64,000 nucleotides of DNA, taken from NCBI RefSeq assembly GCF_900103935.1, contig NZ_FNIC01000002.1, positions 558,001 through 622,000 of the forward strand, given 5' to 3'. This document shows, one piece after another, positions 8,186 through 15,510 of this stretch. Both the position numbers and the translations under genes were made by a program. Position 1 is the stretch's first letter, and the number at the start of each line of letters is the position of its first letter. The notes beneath the pieces are model-generated. The model was given only the letters and a program-made list of their open reading frames with translations, did no database searches and was not told where the DNA came from. Source of the DNA: Nocardioides szechwanensis (lineage in GTDB: Bacteria > Actinomycetota > Actinomycetes > Propionibacteriales > Nocardioidaceae).

Positions 8186-8407
8186 ATGACCGCGAACCGC
8201 GACGAGCTGCTCCACCTGATCGAGGGCTTGCCCGACGATCAGGTCGAGGTCGTGCTCGCGGACGTGCGTCGCTTGGCTTCGGAGAGGCCGCGGGGGGACT
8301 GGCCACCAACTTTCTTCGGAGCCGGTGTTACGAAGGACGGCCGGACCAACATTGCGCGGAATGTGGATGAGTACCTCGCCGAAGGCTTCGGTCGTCGACG
8401 CTCGTGA
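8186..8407 (+). CDS. vapB: VapB-like antitoxin
   Basis: A 73-residue acidic protein upstream of, and overlapping by 4 nt, a PIN-domain toxin gene. The N-terminal part (RDELLHLIEGLPDDQVEVVLADVRRLA) is a short helical dimer-like segment, and the C-terminal half (FFGAGVTKDGRTNIARNVDEYLAEGFGRR) looks like the extended toxin-wrapping tail of antitoxins. The DNA-binding fold is not clearly assignable. ATG at 8186 with TAGACT ending 7 nt upstream (leaderless). The symbol rests on operon context. Confidence 0.7.
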   Translation: MTANRDELLHLIEGLPDDQVEVVLADVRRLASERPRGDWPPTFFGAGVTKDGRTNIARNVDEYLAEGFGRRRS

Positions 8408-8835
8408 TCCTCTGCGACTCGGGTCCACTGATCGCGGCCGCGGCCAGCAACGACGCTGATCACTACGCCTGCACGGAGTTGTTCAGTGGACTGCGGTTGG
8501 CAGGGCGTCGCTTGCTCGTCCCGCAGACCGTCGTCGCGGAGGTCGGCTACATGCTGGCCGAGTGGGTGAGCACCGAGGTCGAGGCGAAGTTCCTCGACGC
8601 GCTCGTCGACGGAGACTTCGAGGTCGTCAACCTGACGACTGCGGACTTCGCCCGCATGGCTGAGCTGGTGCGCCGCTACGACGACCTGCCACTGGGCACG
8701 ACCGACGCCTCGGTGATCGCCCTTGCCGAGAGGCTCGGGATCGACGAGATCGCGACGCTCGACCACCGTCACTTCCGCATCGTGCGCCCGAATCACGTCG
8801 AGGCGCTCACCCTGCTCCCGAGCATCGTCGCCTGA
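8404..8835 (+). CDS. vapC: VapC-like PIN-domain toxin ribonuclease
   Basis: 143 residues, normal for VapC. The acidic metal-binding residues of a PIN domain can be placed: D5 in LCDSG, E46 in VVAEVG, D101 in GTTDAS and D120 in ATLDHRHF. PIN toxins cut RNA in a Mg/Mn-dependent way. GTG start at 8404 overlaps the antitoxin stop as GTGA. The pair is the only cargo between the two 15-bp direct repeats. Confidence 0.85.
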   Translation: MILCDSGPLIAAAASNDADHYACTELFSGLRLAGRRLLVPQTVVAEVGYMLAEWVSTEVEAKFLDALVDGDFEVVNLTTADFARMAELVRRYDDLPLGTTDASVIALAERLGIDEIATLDHRHFRIVRPNHVEALTLLPSIVA

Positions 8836-9123
8836 CGTTGCCCGCCTGCCCTCAATCTGCCCTCACCAGGACGCAAACCGACCTCGCCGCTGATGACCAC
8901 CGCGAAGCGTTTGCGCAGGTCAGCGCTACATTCGCCGAATGTCGGCCAGCACTGAACATGGCCGGATTCGTTCCGCTTCAACGTCTGAGTCACAGCCACG
9001 CGTGAGGGCGCCCCAGGGCGAACTGCCGGTGAACTTCGCCGGAGCGGGCATAGGCCGGGACTCCCGGTGGTTGACGCAGCACCCGAGCGATCCTCGGGAC
9101 CACCTTCGCCGAAAGAGCCAGCC
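8836..9123. other. intergenic right flank of vapBC islet
   Basis: This 288-nt stretch has no credible gene. It holds two phased TGCCCTCA(C) motifs (8847 and 8858), a dyad ACATTC/GAATGT with a 3-nt gap (8928-8942), the right 15-bp repeat (8970-8984) followed in frame by CTGA as in an alternative ychF end, and then the leader of the GreA-like gene with a small CCCGAG/CTCGGG hairpin near 9083-9098. Confidence 0.5.
8970..8984 (+). repeat. direct repeat, right copy (att-like), relic of ychF end
   Basis: Exact copy of 8059-8073. Read in the ychF phase it gives FRFNV and then TGA (8986-8988 region), the usual C-terminus of YchF. The upstream flank is unrelated to ychF, so this looks like the displaced original 3' end. 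Confidence 0.6.
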
Positions 9124-9567
9124 ATGACCGTCACCACCGCCCCTGCCAGCACCGAGATCCTCAACGGCCGCCTCGCCACCCTCCGCGCCGAACGCGACCT
9201 GGCCCGCGAGGACAGCCTGATCGTGGCGACCGGTGACGCCGCCGACCGGGCGACCAACGTGGAGGCCACGATCCGCCTCCAGGTCCTCGACGAGCGGATC
9301 GCCGCGATCGAGAAGGAGATCGAGGAGAGCGGCCGCCGCCAGCACACCGACGGCGTCCTGTCCGTCGGCGACGTGGTCACCCTGGACCTCGGTGACGGAC
9401 CGGAGCGCTACCTGATCGGCTCGGTCGAGTCCGCCACCGCCGGCGTCGACGTGGTCACGCCGTCGAGCCCGCTCGGTCGCGCGATCGTGGGTACGTCGGT
9501 CGGCGACACCGTCACCTACAAGCCCCGTCGCGGCGTGACGCTCTCGGTGACGGTCCTCTCCGTCTGA
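9124..9567 (+). CDS. GreA/GreB-family elongation-factor-like protein
   Basis: 147 residues. The N-terminal part (about 8-70) is a charged helical hairpin like the Gre coiled coil that enters the RNA polymerase secondary channel, and the C-terminal part has the FKBP-like fold pattern: VGDVVTLDLGDGPERYLIGSVE, then SPLGRAIVGTSVGDTVTYKPRRG. In GreA the tip acidic residues stimulate transcript cleavage. Here the region around the tip reads DAADRATNVEA, with D/E present but not in the exact canonical order, so it may be a Gre-like regulator rather than GreA itself. Confidence 0.75.
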   Translation: MTVTTAPASTEILNGRLATLRAERDLAREDSLIVATGDAADRATNVEATIRLQVLDERIAAIEKEIEESGRRQHTDGVLSVGDVVTLDLGDGPERYLIGSVESATAGVDVVTPSSPLGRAIVGTSVGDTVTYKPRRGVTLSVTVLSV

Positions 9568-9586
9568 GCCTGCTCGTCAGAGGAGA
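9557..9586. terminator. terminator between convergent gre-like and TSUP genes
   Basis: TCTCCgTCTGA (9557-9567) pairs with TCAGAGGAGA (9577-9586), one bulge, 9-nt loop. It spans the stop of the Gre-like gene and ends 6 nt from the stop of the convergent transporter gene. No T-run. Confidence 0.5.
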
Positions 9587-9592
9587 CTCCGG

Positions 9593-10330
9593 TCAGCGCG
9601 CGGTCCCCACGAGCGCGCCGATGCCGCTGAGCAGCACCAGGACGATGGTCAGGAGCTCGAAGCGCCGTTCGTCGAGCGAGTGGGCGAGCCGCAGCCCGAA
9701 CGCGTTGCCGAGCATGCCCGCCAGCAGCCAGGCCGCGAGCACGGACGAGTCCTGCCTGGTCGAGAGCCCGTGGGTGGCTGCGATGGCGAGGAGCGTGAAG
9801 CAGTTCCCGACGGCGAAGAAGACGCTGAGGTCGGCCAGCCGCGTCCGCACTGATGCGCCGGACCGGGAGAGCAGCACGGCGGGTGGGACGCCGTTGAGGC
9901 TGGTGGTGACGCCGAGCAGTCCGCTGGACGCGCCGGCGAGCAGGGTTGCGGTGGTGCTGACGCCCGGGGTAGCGAGTCCCGATCGGCGGGCCCGCAGCAG
10001 GTAGAGGCCGCTCAGCAGGACGAGGGTCCCGGCCGCCACCTCCAGGGCCTTCTCGGGCACCAGGCCACCGACCAGCACGCCCACCCCGATGCCGGGGAGG
10101 GAACCGGCCAGGAGGGTCCCCGTCCGCCGGACGTCGACATGCGACCGCAGGACGATCACCGACGGCAGCCGGGTGAGGATCGCCAGCACCAGGTTGAGCG
10201 AGACGGCGTCCCACAGCGGCACGTCGAGCAGGAGCAGGACCGGCAGCAACAGCAGCGAGCTGGCGAAGCCGACGAGACCGCCGACGGCGTTGGCGAGGAA
10301 CGCCCCAAGTGCCCCGATCGCCAGCGTCAC
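9593..10330 (-). CDS. TSUP (TauE/SafE) family anion transporter
   Basis: 245 residues, almost wholly hydrophobic, with about eight membrane helices in two related halves, the usual TSUP/DUF81 size. Half-repeat starts are seen at GALGAFLANAVGGLVGFASSL and ATLLAGASSGLLGVTTSLNG, where the Gly-rich G-x-x-S-G-x-x-G motif is typical. Members export sulfite, sulfoacetate or related organosulfur anions; substrate here unknown. GTG start at 10330 with TACGGT ending 6 nt upstream. Confidence 0.88.
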   Translation of the reverse strand: MTLAIGALGAFLANAVGGLVGFASSLLLLPVLLLLDVPLWDAVSLNLVLAILTRLPSVIVLRSHVDVRRTGTLLAGSLPGIGVGVLVGGLVPEKALEVAAGTLVLLSGLYLLRARRSGLATPGVSTTATLLAGASSGLLGVTTSLNGVPPAVLLSRSGASVRTRLADLSVFFAVGNCFTLLAIAATHGLSTRQDSSVLAAWLLAGMLGNAFGLRLAHSLDERRFELLTIVLVLLSGIGALVGTAR

Positions 10331-10404
10331 ATCCGGACCGTAGCCCTGGCGGTCCTCGCACGTGCCTTCTCCCGCTCAGTGGGATGTGAGCTGAACGAGG
10401 CCGG

Positions 10405-11439
10405 TCAGCCGGTGACGTCGTGCGGGCCGCTCGCCTCGTCGTGCGGTACGCCGCGTCGCCGCAGCTCGGCGGCGGCCCGCTCGAGGCCGCCGTGCTCGAG
10501 CGCCGCGGAGGTGGAGCTGCCCCGCCACACCACGCGGCTGCCGCGCCGGACGGTGACCGTCATGGTGGCGCCCAGGTGCTCGATCGCGCCCGGGATGTTG
10601 CGCCGCTCGCTGGGCAGCGGCACGGGCAGGACATGGGCGTCGGAGAGAGGAGCGTGCCCGTGGACCTCGACCTTCCAGCCCCCGCCGCGGCCGCGCATGA
10701 CCCAGTCGTGGTCGGTGACCTGGGCCCGCACGGGCGACGTGACCGGGTTGCCGAGCCGCACGAGCTCTCCGTCGGGCAGCCGCACGACGAGAGCGGTCAC
10801 CTCGGTGCGCAGCGGGCCGGCCGTGACCTCGCCGCCGGCGAACGCGACACAGGCGCCGTCGCCGAAGCCCTGGGCCTGGCCCCACCACCACGAGTCCGGG
10901 AAACCCTCACGGCCCCAGTTCTTCTCGCCGTAGACCTCGGCGTCCGCGAAGTCCCACACCTCGTCGCCGAGAGTCGCGCGGCCGGTCGCGCGGCCGCCGA
11001 GGAGCCAGGGGTGCCAGTACTGGTTGAGTCCGGGCACGGCCTGGAAGCCACTCGACCCGCCGAGGCGCCGCCGCGGCCACGGCTGCGCGTCCGCGATGGT
11101 GAGCTCGAGCTTGGCGCGGGGCCCGAGGTCGACCCGGACGCGTCGCTCGTCGGCGACGAAGGCACCGCCGGCGCTCACCGTCAGCCGGCCCGGGTCCGCG
11201 AAGCCCTCGGGGTGGGCGTCGACCGCGAGGAAGCCGCCCGGGTGCCCGGCCAGACCGAGCGTCGACCAGTGGGCGCCCTCGGAGTCTCGGTTGACGCCGA
11301 TCAGCGCGATCACCACCCGGCCGGTCGCCGGGTCGGTCACCCGCCAGAAGTAGCCCTCCATCGCGACGCCGTGCGCCGCCAGGAGGTCGCCGTACGGAAG
11401 GGTGGCGCCGGTCGCCCGGTACGCCGCATGAATGCCCAC
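10405..11439 (-). CDS. tocopherol-cyclase-family (PF14249-like) protein
   Basis: 344 residues. Signature segments include HGVAMEGYFWRVTDPATGRVV near the N-terminus, YGEKNWGREGFPDSWWWGQAQGF near residue 170, and a beta-rich C-terminal half with SERRNIPGAIEHLGATM. These match the lipocalin-like tocopherol cyclase fold, but bacteria of this type do not make tocopherol, so the true substrate is unknown, probably a lipid or isoprenoid. The GTG at 11439 was chosen because homologous sequence begins at AYRATGATLPYGD; a longer frame upstream would overlap the divergent small gene. Confidence 0.75.
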   Translation of the reverse strand: MGIHAAYRATGATLPYGDLLAAHGVAMEGYFWRVTDPATGRVVIALIGVNRDSEGAHWSTLGLAGHPGGFLAVDAHPEGFADPGRLTVSAGGAFVADERRVRVDLGPRAKLELTIADAQPWPRRRLGGSSGFQAVPGLNQYWHPWLLGGRATGRATLGDEVWDFADAEVYGEKNWGREGFPDSWWWGQAQGFGDGACVAFAGGEVTAGPLRTEVTALVVRLPDGELVRLGNPVTSPVRAQVTDHDWVMRGRGGGWKVEVHGHAPLSDAHVLPVPLPSERRNIPGAIEHLGATMTVTVRRGSRVVWRGSSTSAALEHGGLERAAAELRRRGVPHDEASGPHDVTG

Positions 11440-11583
11440 AGCGCACGATCCCACGCCGCGCGCCGGATCCGAGCGGCCGTCCCGTGCGGACCGGAGTGAC
11501 GGCCGTCTCCGTTTGTCTTTGATGTTGGTCACATGTGCCCGGTTGATGGAAGGAAACAGGGTCCGCGGGTGGTTAATAGAAGT

Positions 11584-11787
11584 GTGAACAACACAGCACC
11601 CCGACTGATCGACGACCTCAACGCGCTTCACGCGAGGTACGTCGCCGCCATCAACGCCGCCGTGGCCACGGGCGACCAGGACCTGGTCGACGAGCTCGCG
11701 TTCGGCTACGACACCGAGGCCACGTGGATGGTCGCCGAGCGCGAGGGCAAGACGCACCTGCTCCCGCTCAAGCGCCGCGCCGCCTGA
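11584..11787 (+). CDS. small conserved-looking protein of unknown function
   Basis: 67 residues: a helical N-terminal half (DDLNALHARYVAAINAAVATGDQDLVDELAFGYDTEAT) and a basic tail. GTG start at 11584; AT-rich GGTTAATAG sits just upstream and could be part of its promoter. The third-codon-position bias fits coding. It sits between the tocopherol-cyclase-like gene (divergent) and the sterol-desaturase gene (convergent, 9 nt away). Confidence 0.6.
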   Translation: MNNTAPRLIDDLNALHARYVAAINAAVATGDQDLVDELAFGYDTEATWMVAEREGKTHLLPLKRRAA

Positions 11788-11796
11788 CCACAGCCC

Positions 11797-12735
11797 CTAC
11801 AGAGCAGCAACCGTCTCCCGCACCTCCGGGCGCCAGCCCGGAGGGCCGAAGACGTAACCCAGCTTGTCCCGCAGCCGCGGCGTCCGCCGCACGTCGCGCA
11901 CGATCGCGGCGTACTCATGGGTCTGCAGCCGCACCAGGTGATAGGTGCCCACCGGCGTCGTGAGCCCGTACGTCGGTCGGTGCAGCTCGGGCTGGAACGA
12001 ACCGAAGATCCGGTCCCAGATGATCAGGATCCCGCCGTAGTTGCGGTCGAGGTACTCCGGGTCGGTGCCGTGGTGCACGCGGTGGTGTGACGGGGTGTTG
12101 AGCACGAGCTCCACCGGCCGCCACAGCCGGTCGACGCGCTCGGTGTGCACGAAGAACTGGTAGACCAGGCTGACCGAGAACCCGAAGAACACCAGGGCCG
12201 GCGGCACCCCGAGCAGGGGCAGCGGCAGCCACGCGACGATCTCGGCGGAGTTGTTCCACTTCTGCCGCAGCGCGGTCGCGAAGTTGAAGTACTCGCTCGA
12301 GTGGTGCGCCTGGTGGGTCGCCCAGACGAGGCGCACCCGGTGGGCCACGCGGTGCGCCCAGTAGAAGAAGAAGTCCACGCCGACGATCGCGATCGCCCAG
12401 GTCCACCACGCGTCGACCGGCAGCTGCCAGGGCGCGACGTAGGCGAACAGGACGGCGTAGAGCACGAGCGCCGCCGACTTCCACAGCGTCATGGTCACCA
12501 CCGACACCACGCCCATGGACATGCTGGTGACGGCGTCTCGTCGCTCGTAGCCTCCGGGCACCGGCAGCGCCCGGCCATCGCTCGACCGCCGCCGCTCCGG
12601 GGGCCGCTCGTCCTCCAGGAGGTAGGCCGCCAGGCCCTCGAGCCCGACGAACAGCAGGAAGAACGGGACCGCCAGGGCCACCGGGTCGTGCAGGGCCTCG
12701 GGCATCGCCTGCCAGAGGTCGCTGAGGGACTGCAT
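11797..12735 (-). CDS. sterol desaturase / fatty acid hydroxylase superfamily membrane protein
   Basis: 312 residues with four or more membrane helices and the diiron histidine clusters of the family: HRVAHR, HQAHHSS and, near the C-terminus, HHRVHHG. Members hydroxylate or desaturate lipids and carotenoids at the membrane using O2. The substrate is unknown. Chosen ATG at 12735 has TATGGT ending 8 nt upstream; an in-frame start at 12924 would run through the divergent sigma-factor gene. Confidence 0.85.
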   Translation of the reverse strand: MQSLSDLWQAMPEALHDPVALAVPFFLLFVGLEGLAAYLLEDERPPERRRSSDGRALPVPGGYERRDAVTSMSMGVVSVVTMTLWKSAALVLYAVLFAYVAPWQLPVDAWWTWAIAIVGVDFFFYWAHRVAHRVRLVWATHQAHHSSEYFNFATALRQKWNNSAEIVAWLPLPLLGVPPALVFFGFSVSLVYQFFVHTERVDRLWRPVELVLNTPSHHRVHHGTDPEYLDRNYGGILIIWDRIFGSFQPELHRPTYGLTTPVGTYHLVRLQTHEYAAIVRDVRRTPRLRDKLGYVFGPPGWRPEVRETVAAL

Positions 12736-12814
12736 GGACGCAGACCATAGTGGCGGGAACCCCACCCCGCACCCGACCCGTCGCAGGAGTAGGGGACAAG
12801 GACGAGGAGACCAG

Positions 12815-13333
12815 GTGAGCCGAGCGGACCCGGAGTTCGACGAGTTCGTGGCCGCACGCTGGCCGCGGCTGGTGCGCGCCGCCGTACTCCTCGGCTGCGG
12901 CAGCCACGAGGCCGAGGACGTCACCCAGACGGCCCTGACCCGCTGCCTGGTCAGCTGGTCGCGCGTCCAGCGCGCCGACGACCGCGACGCCTACGTCTAC
13001 CGCGTCCTCGTCAACACCTTCACCGACACCCGCCGCCGCCGGTGGCGCGGAGAGCAGCCCACCGAGCACCTGCCCGAGGTCGTCACCCCCGACGGCACTC
13101 GCGACGTCATCGCCCGCGACGCTGTCGACCGGGCGCTCGCCAAGCTGTCCGCCGACCAGCGGACCGCCGTGGTGCTGCGCTACTACGCCAACCTCACCGA
13201 GGTCCAGATGGCTGTCGCCCTCGACGTCGCGCCCGGGACGGTCAAGAGCCGTCTCTCGCGCGCCTTGTCGACGCTGGCCGCCGATCCGGACCTCGCCGAC
13301 CACGAGGGACACGCATGTTCGACGACAACCTGA
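12815..13333 (+). CDS. SigE-family (SIG14-like) ECF RNA polymerase sigma factor
   Basis: 172 residues with sigma2 (EFVAARWPRLVRAAVLLGC..EAEDVTQTALTRCLVSW) and sigma4 (LSADQRTAVVLRYYANLTEVQMAVALDVAPGTVKSRLSRALSTL). This is the short actinobacterial SigE-family architecture and not the sigE orthologue at 53 kb. GTG at 12815 after GAGGAG. It overlaps the next gene by 19 nt, so the two are translated together and the partner is likely its regulator. Confidence 0.9.
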   Translation: MSRADPEFDEFVAARWPRLVRAAVLLGCGSHEAEDVTQTALTRCLVSWSRVQRADDRDAYVYRVLVNTFTDTRRRRWRGEQPTEHLPEVVTPDGTRDVIARDAVDRALAKLSADQRTAVVLRYYANLTEVQMAVALDVAPGTVKSRLSRALSTLAADPDLADHEGHACSTTT

Positions 13334-14181
13334 CCGACCTCCTCGAGGCCCGCGCCGCCGACGTGCTCGTCGGACCGCCGCCTCTCGCCGAGATGCACCG
13401 CGTCGCCGCCCGGCGCCGTCGTTCGTACGGCGTCGCGCTGGCCGCGGCCGCCGCGGTCGTCGTCACCGTCGGCGCGGTCGCCGTCTGGCCGGACGGCTCC
13501 GGCTCCGGTCGGGACGACGCGCCGATCGCCTCCGACTCGCCGACGGACCCGGCGGCCGGCGACGTGCCGCCCCCCGGCTTCCGGTGGGTCGGCATGGGCC
13601 AGGCCGTCGTCGCGGTCCCGAAGTCGTGGCCGCTGAACGCCACCAACTGTGGGACGCCGGCGACCGACACGGTGGTCGTCGACCAGGGCGTCGTTCCGCT
13701 GTGCATGGCGCTCTACCCCGCAGGCGTCACCAGCGTCGAGATCCGAGCGAAGAACAACATGGAGGAGGTCTCTAGCTGGACCCCGATCGAGGTCGACGGC
13801 GAGGCGGCGCTCCGGTCAACGGACCAGGCGCCCGTCGACGCCGAGCCGAAGGTCTACCGCGCCAGCATCTACCTACCGGAGCGCGACGTGATGTTCGCGG
13901 CCTCGTCCTCGGTGTCCCAGGAGGCCGCCGACGAGGTGCTGACCCGGGTAGCGATCCTCGACGCCCTGGTGGCCGTCCCGGGCATCTCGGAGGCCAACTA
14001 CGGGGGTGAGCAGCGCAAGGCCGGGGAGAACTACGTCCGGACGCTCGAGGAGGCCGGCCTGACCGCTGAGGTCGTCACCGAGCGCCACCGCGGTGGCGCG
14101 GGCTTCGTGCTCGGTGTGTCACCCACCCCGGGCACCGTCGTCGAGCCCGGCACAGTCGTGACCGTCACCGTCGCCCGCTGA
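13315..14181 (+). CDS. membrane-anchored sigma-factor partner with C-terminal PASTA-like domain
   Basis: 288 residues. A cytoplasmic N-terminal part (1-38), one membrane helix (about 39-58, VALAAAAAVVVTVGAVAVW), an extracytoplasmic region with paired Cys (NCGTPATD and PLCMALY), and a terminal domain (about 222-288) with GLTAEVVTERHRGGAGFVLGVSPTPGTVVEPGTVVTVTVA, the PASTA pattern that can bind muropeptides. Position right after an overlapping sigma gene makes an anti-sigma role likely; there is no zinc HxxxCxxC motif. A cell-wall-sensing input is inference. Confidence 0.75.
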   Translation: MFDDNLTDLLEARAADVLVGPPPLAEMHRVAARRRRSYGVALAAAAAVVVTVGAVAVWPDGSGSGRDDAPIASDSPTDPAAGDVPPPGFRWVGMGQAVVAVPKSWPLNATNCGTPATDTVVVDQGVVPLCMALYPAGVTSVEIRAKNNMEEVSSWTPIEVDGEAALRSTDQAPVDAEPKVYRASIYLPERDVMFAASSSVSQEAADEVLTRVAILDALVAVPGISEANYGGEQRKAGENYVRTLEEAGLTAEVVTERHRGGAGFVLGVSPTPGTVVEPGTVVTVTVAR

Positions 14182-14196
14182 CCCTGCCCCCTTCCG

Positions 14197-14300
14197 CGAG
14201 TCGGCGCTTGTACACGGCTGTACGACGCCGAGTCGGCGTGAGGTGAGTGCACAAGCGCCGACTCGGCGATCTGGGAGCGTGCACAAGCGCCGACTCGGCG
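14197..14300. repeat. cluster of inverted and direct repeats at a convergent junction
   Basis: A 22-nt unit containing GCACAAGCGCCGACTCGGCG occurs at 14247-14268 and 14279-14300, with an inverted near-copy at 14197-14215 and a 13-nt core (CGCCGAGTCGGCG) at 14226-14238. The core is itself almost palindromic. The cluster fills the gap between a + strand and a - strand gene, so it probably ends transcription in both directions. Confidence 0.7.
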
Positions 14301-14309
14301 GCTCACGGG

Positions 14310-14648
14310 TCAGGCGACCAGTGCGACCGCGAGCAGCACGGAGATCGCGACCAGCACGACCGTCACCACGAGACCGAGCCCGAAGTGGGGGAGCGGCTCG
14401 CGGTGCCGCATCGCGCGCTCGATCCGCGCCCAGCGCCAGAAGGCCAGCGCGCTCATGAGCCCGCCGAACAGCGCGAGCCCCACGACCAGGGTGCTGCGCA
14501 GCCAGTCGGTGGTGGGGAACTCCAGCGAGTGCAGCGCCACGGCACCGGCGAGCATCGCCAGGGTCGTGCGCACCCACGCGAGGAACGTGCGCTCGTTGGC
14601 CAACGTGAAGCGCGGGTCGGGCTCGTCGCCGTCGTCGTAGACACCCAT
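14310..14648 (-). CDS. DUF202 (YidH-like) small membrane protein
   Basis: 112 residues. The DUF202 signature DPRFTLANERTFLAWVRTTLAMLAGAVAL occupies residues 10-38, followed by two further membrane helices, with WRWARIERAMRHREPLPHF between them. Function unknown across the family. ATG at 14648 with CACGAT ending 7 nt upstream; divergent from the thioesterase gene, with the two -10-like elements 25 nt apart. Confidence 0.9.
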   Translation of the reverse strand: MGVYDDGDEPDPRFTLANERTFLAWVRTTLAMLAGAVALHSLEFPTTDWLRSTLVVGLALFGGLMSALAFWRWARIERAMRHREPLPHFGLGLVVTVVLVAISVLLAVALVA

Positions 14649-14691
14649 GGGGCCAATCGTGGCGGATGGACCGCGTCCTAGGCTCGGCACC

Positions 14692-15510
14692 ATGCCTTCG
14701 GTGTTCGACAAGACCACAGCGGTGACCCCCGATGGGGACGGCCGCTACGCCGCCGAGCTCGACGCGGGCTGGGTGGTCGGCGGCGGCCTCAACGGCGGCT
14801 ACCTGCTCTCGCTCATGGGCAACGCCATGCGCGCGGCCCTGCCCGGCAAGCCGGACCCCCTGGTGGTCAGCGCCTACTTCCTCGGCGCGTCCGCCCCGGG
14901 AGCCGCGACTGTCGAGGTCGACGTACGACGGTCGGGTGGCAGCACCGCCACCGTCGCGGCCGACCTGCGCCAGGGCGACGACACCCGGATCACGGTGCTG
15001 GCGACCTTCGGCGACCTCGACCGCAACGCAGGCGACGTGCGTACGACGGCGCAGCCTTTCGAGCTGCCCCCTATAGAGCAGTGTGTCCCCAACACGATGG
15101 CGCCACCCGAGGTGCGCAGGATCGCGCCCCTCATGGACCGCTTCGACATGCGCTTCCACCCCGACCACGTGGGCTGGGCGGTGGGGCAGCCGACGGGGGA
15201 GGCCGTGATGAGCGCCTGGTTCAAGCTGGAGGACGACCGCGAGCCCGACCCGATCTCGCTGCTCCTCGTCGTCGACGCCCTGCCGCCGGTCACCTTCAAC
15301 CTGGCCAAGCCGGGCTGGGCGCCGACCCTCGAGCTGACCGCGCACGTGCGAGCCAAGCCCGCACCCGGCTGGCTGCGCGTGCGCCACCAGAGCCACAACG
15401 TGGCCGGCGGCATGTTCGAGGAGGACTGCGAGGTGTGGGACTCCGCGGGACGTCTCGTCGCCCAGAGCCGCCAGCTCGCGCTGCTGCCGCGCCCTGCTCC
15501 TGAGGCCTAG
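14692..15510 (+). CDS. acyl-CoA thioesterase-like hotdog protein
   Basis: 272 residues, a double-hotdog protein of the TesB-like/4HBT type: WVVGGGLNGGYLLSLMGNAM at about 27-46 (hotdog helix), then DPLVVSAYFLGASAPG, and a second half with HVGWAVGQPTGEAVMSAWFKLED and LLLVVDALPPVTFNL. It probably hydrolyses an acyl-CoA; chain length is unknown. ATG at 14692 with TAGGCT ending 7 nt upstream, a leaderless arrangement. The 3' end overlaps the convergent regulator gene by 4 nt. Confidence 0.82.
   Translation: MPSVFDKTTAVTPDGDGRYAAELDAGWVVGGGLNGGYLLSLMGNAMRAALPGKPDPLVVSAYFLGASAPGAATVEVDVRRSGGSTATVAADLRQGDDTRITVLATFGDLDRNAGDVRTTAQPFELPPIEQCVPNTMAPPEVRRIAPLMDRFDMRFHPDHVGWAVGQPTGEAVMSAWFKLEDDREPDPISLLLVVDALPPVTFNLAKPGWAPTLELTAHVRAKPAPGWLRVRHQSHNVAGGMFEEDCEVWDSAGRLVAQSRQLALLPRPAPEA

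Noticed and set aside
8126..8428. A minus-strand frame of 100 codons across vapB.
   Set aside because: It opposes a well-supported antitoxin gene, has no start signal and no recognisable domain.
9060..9123. Housekeeping promoter TTGACG near 9072 for the Gre-like gene.
   Set aside because: No -10 hexamer is found at a 16-18 nt spacing.
14197..14300. Integron attC-like sites or att sites at the repeat cluster.
   Set aside because: No integrase or cassette structure is present; position between convergent genes fits termination better.
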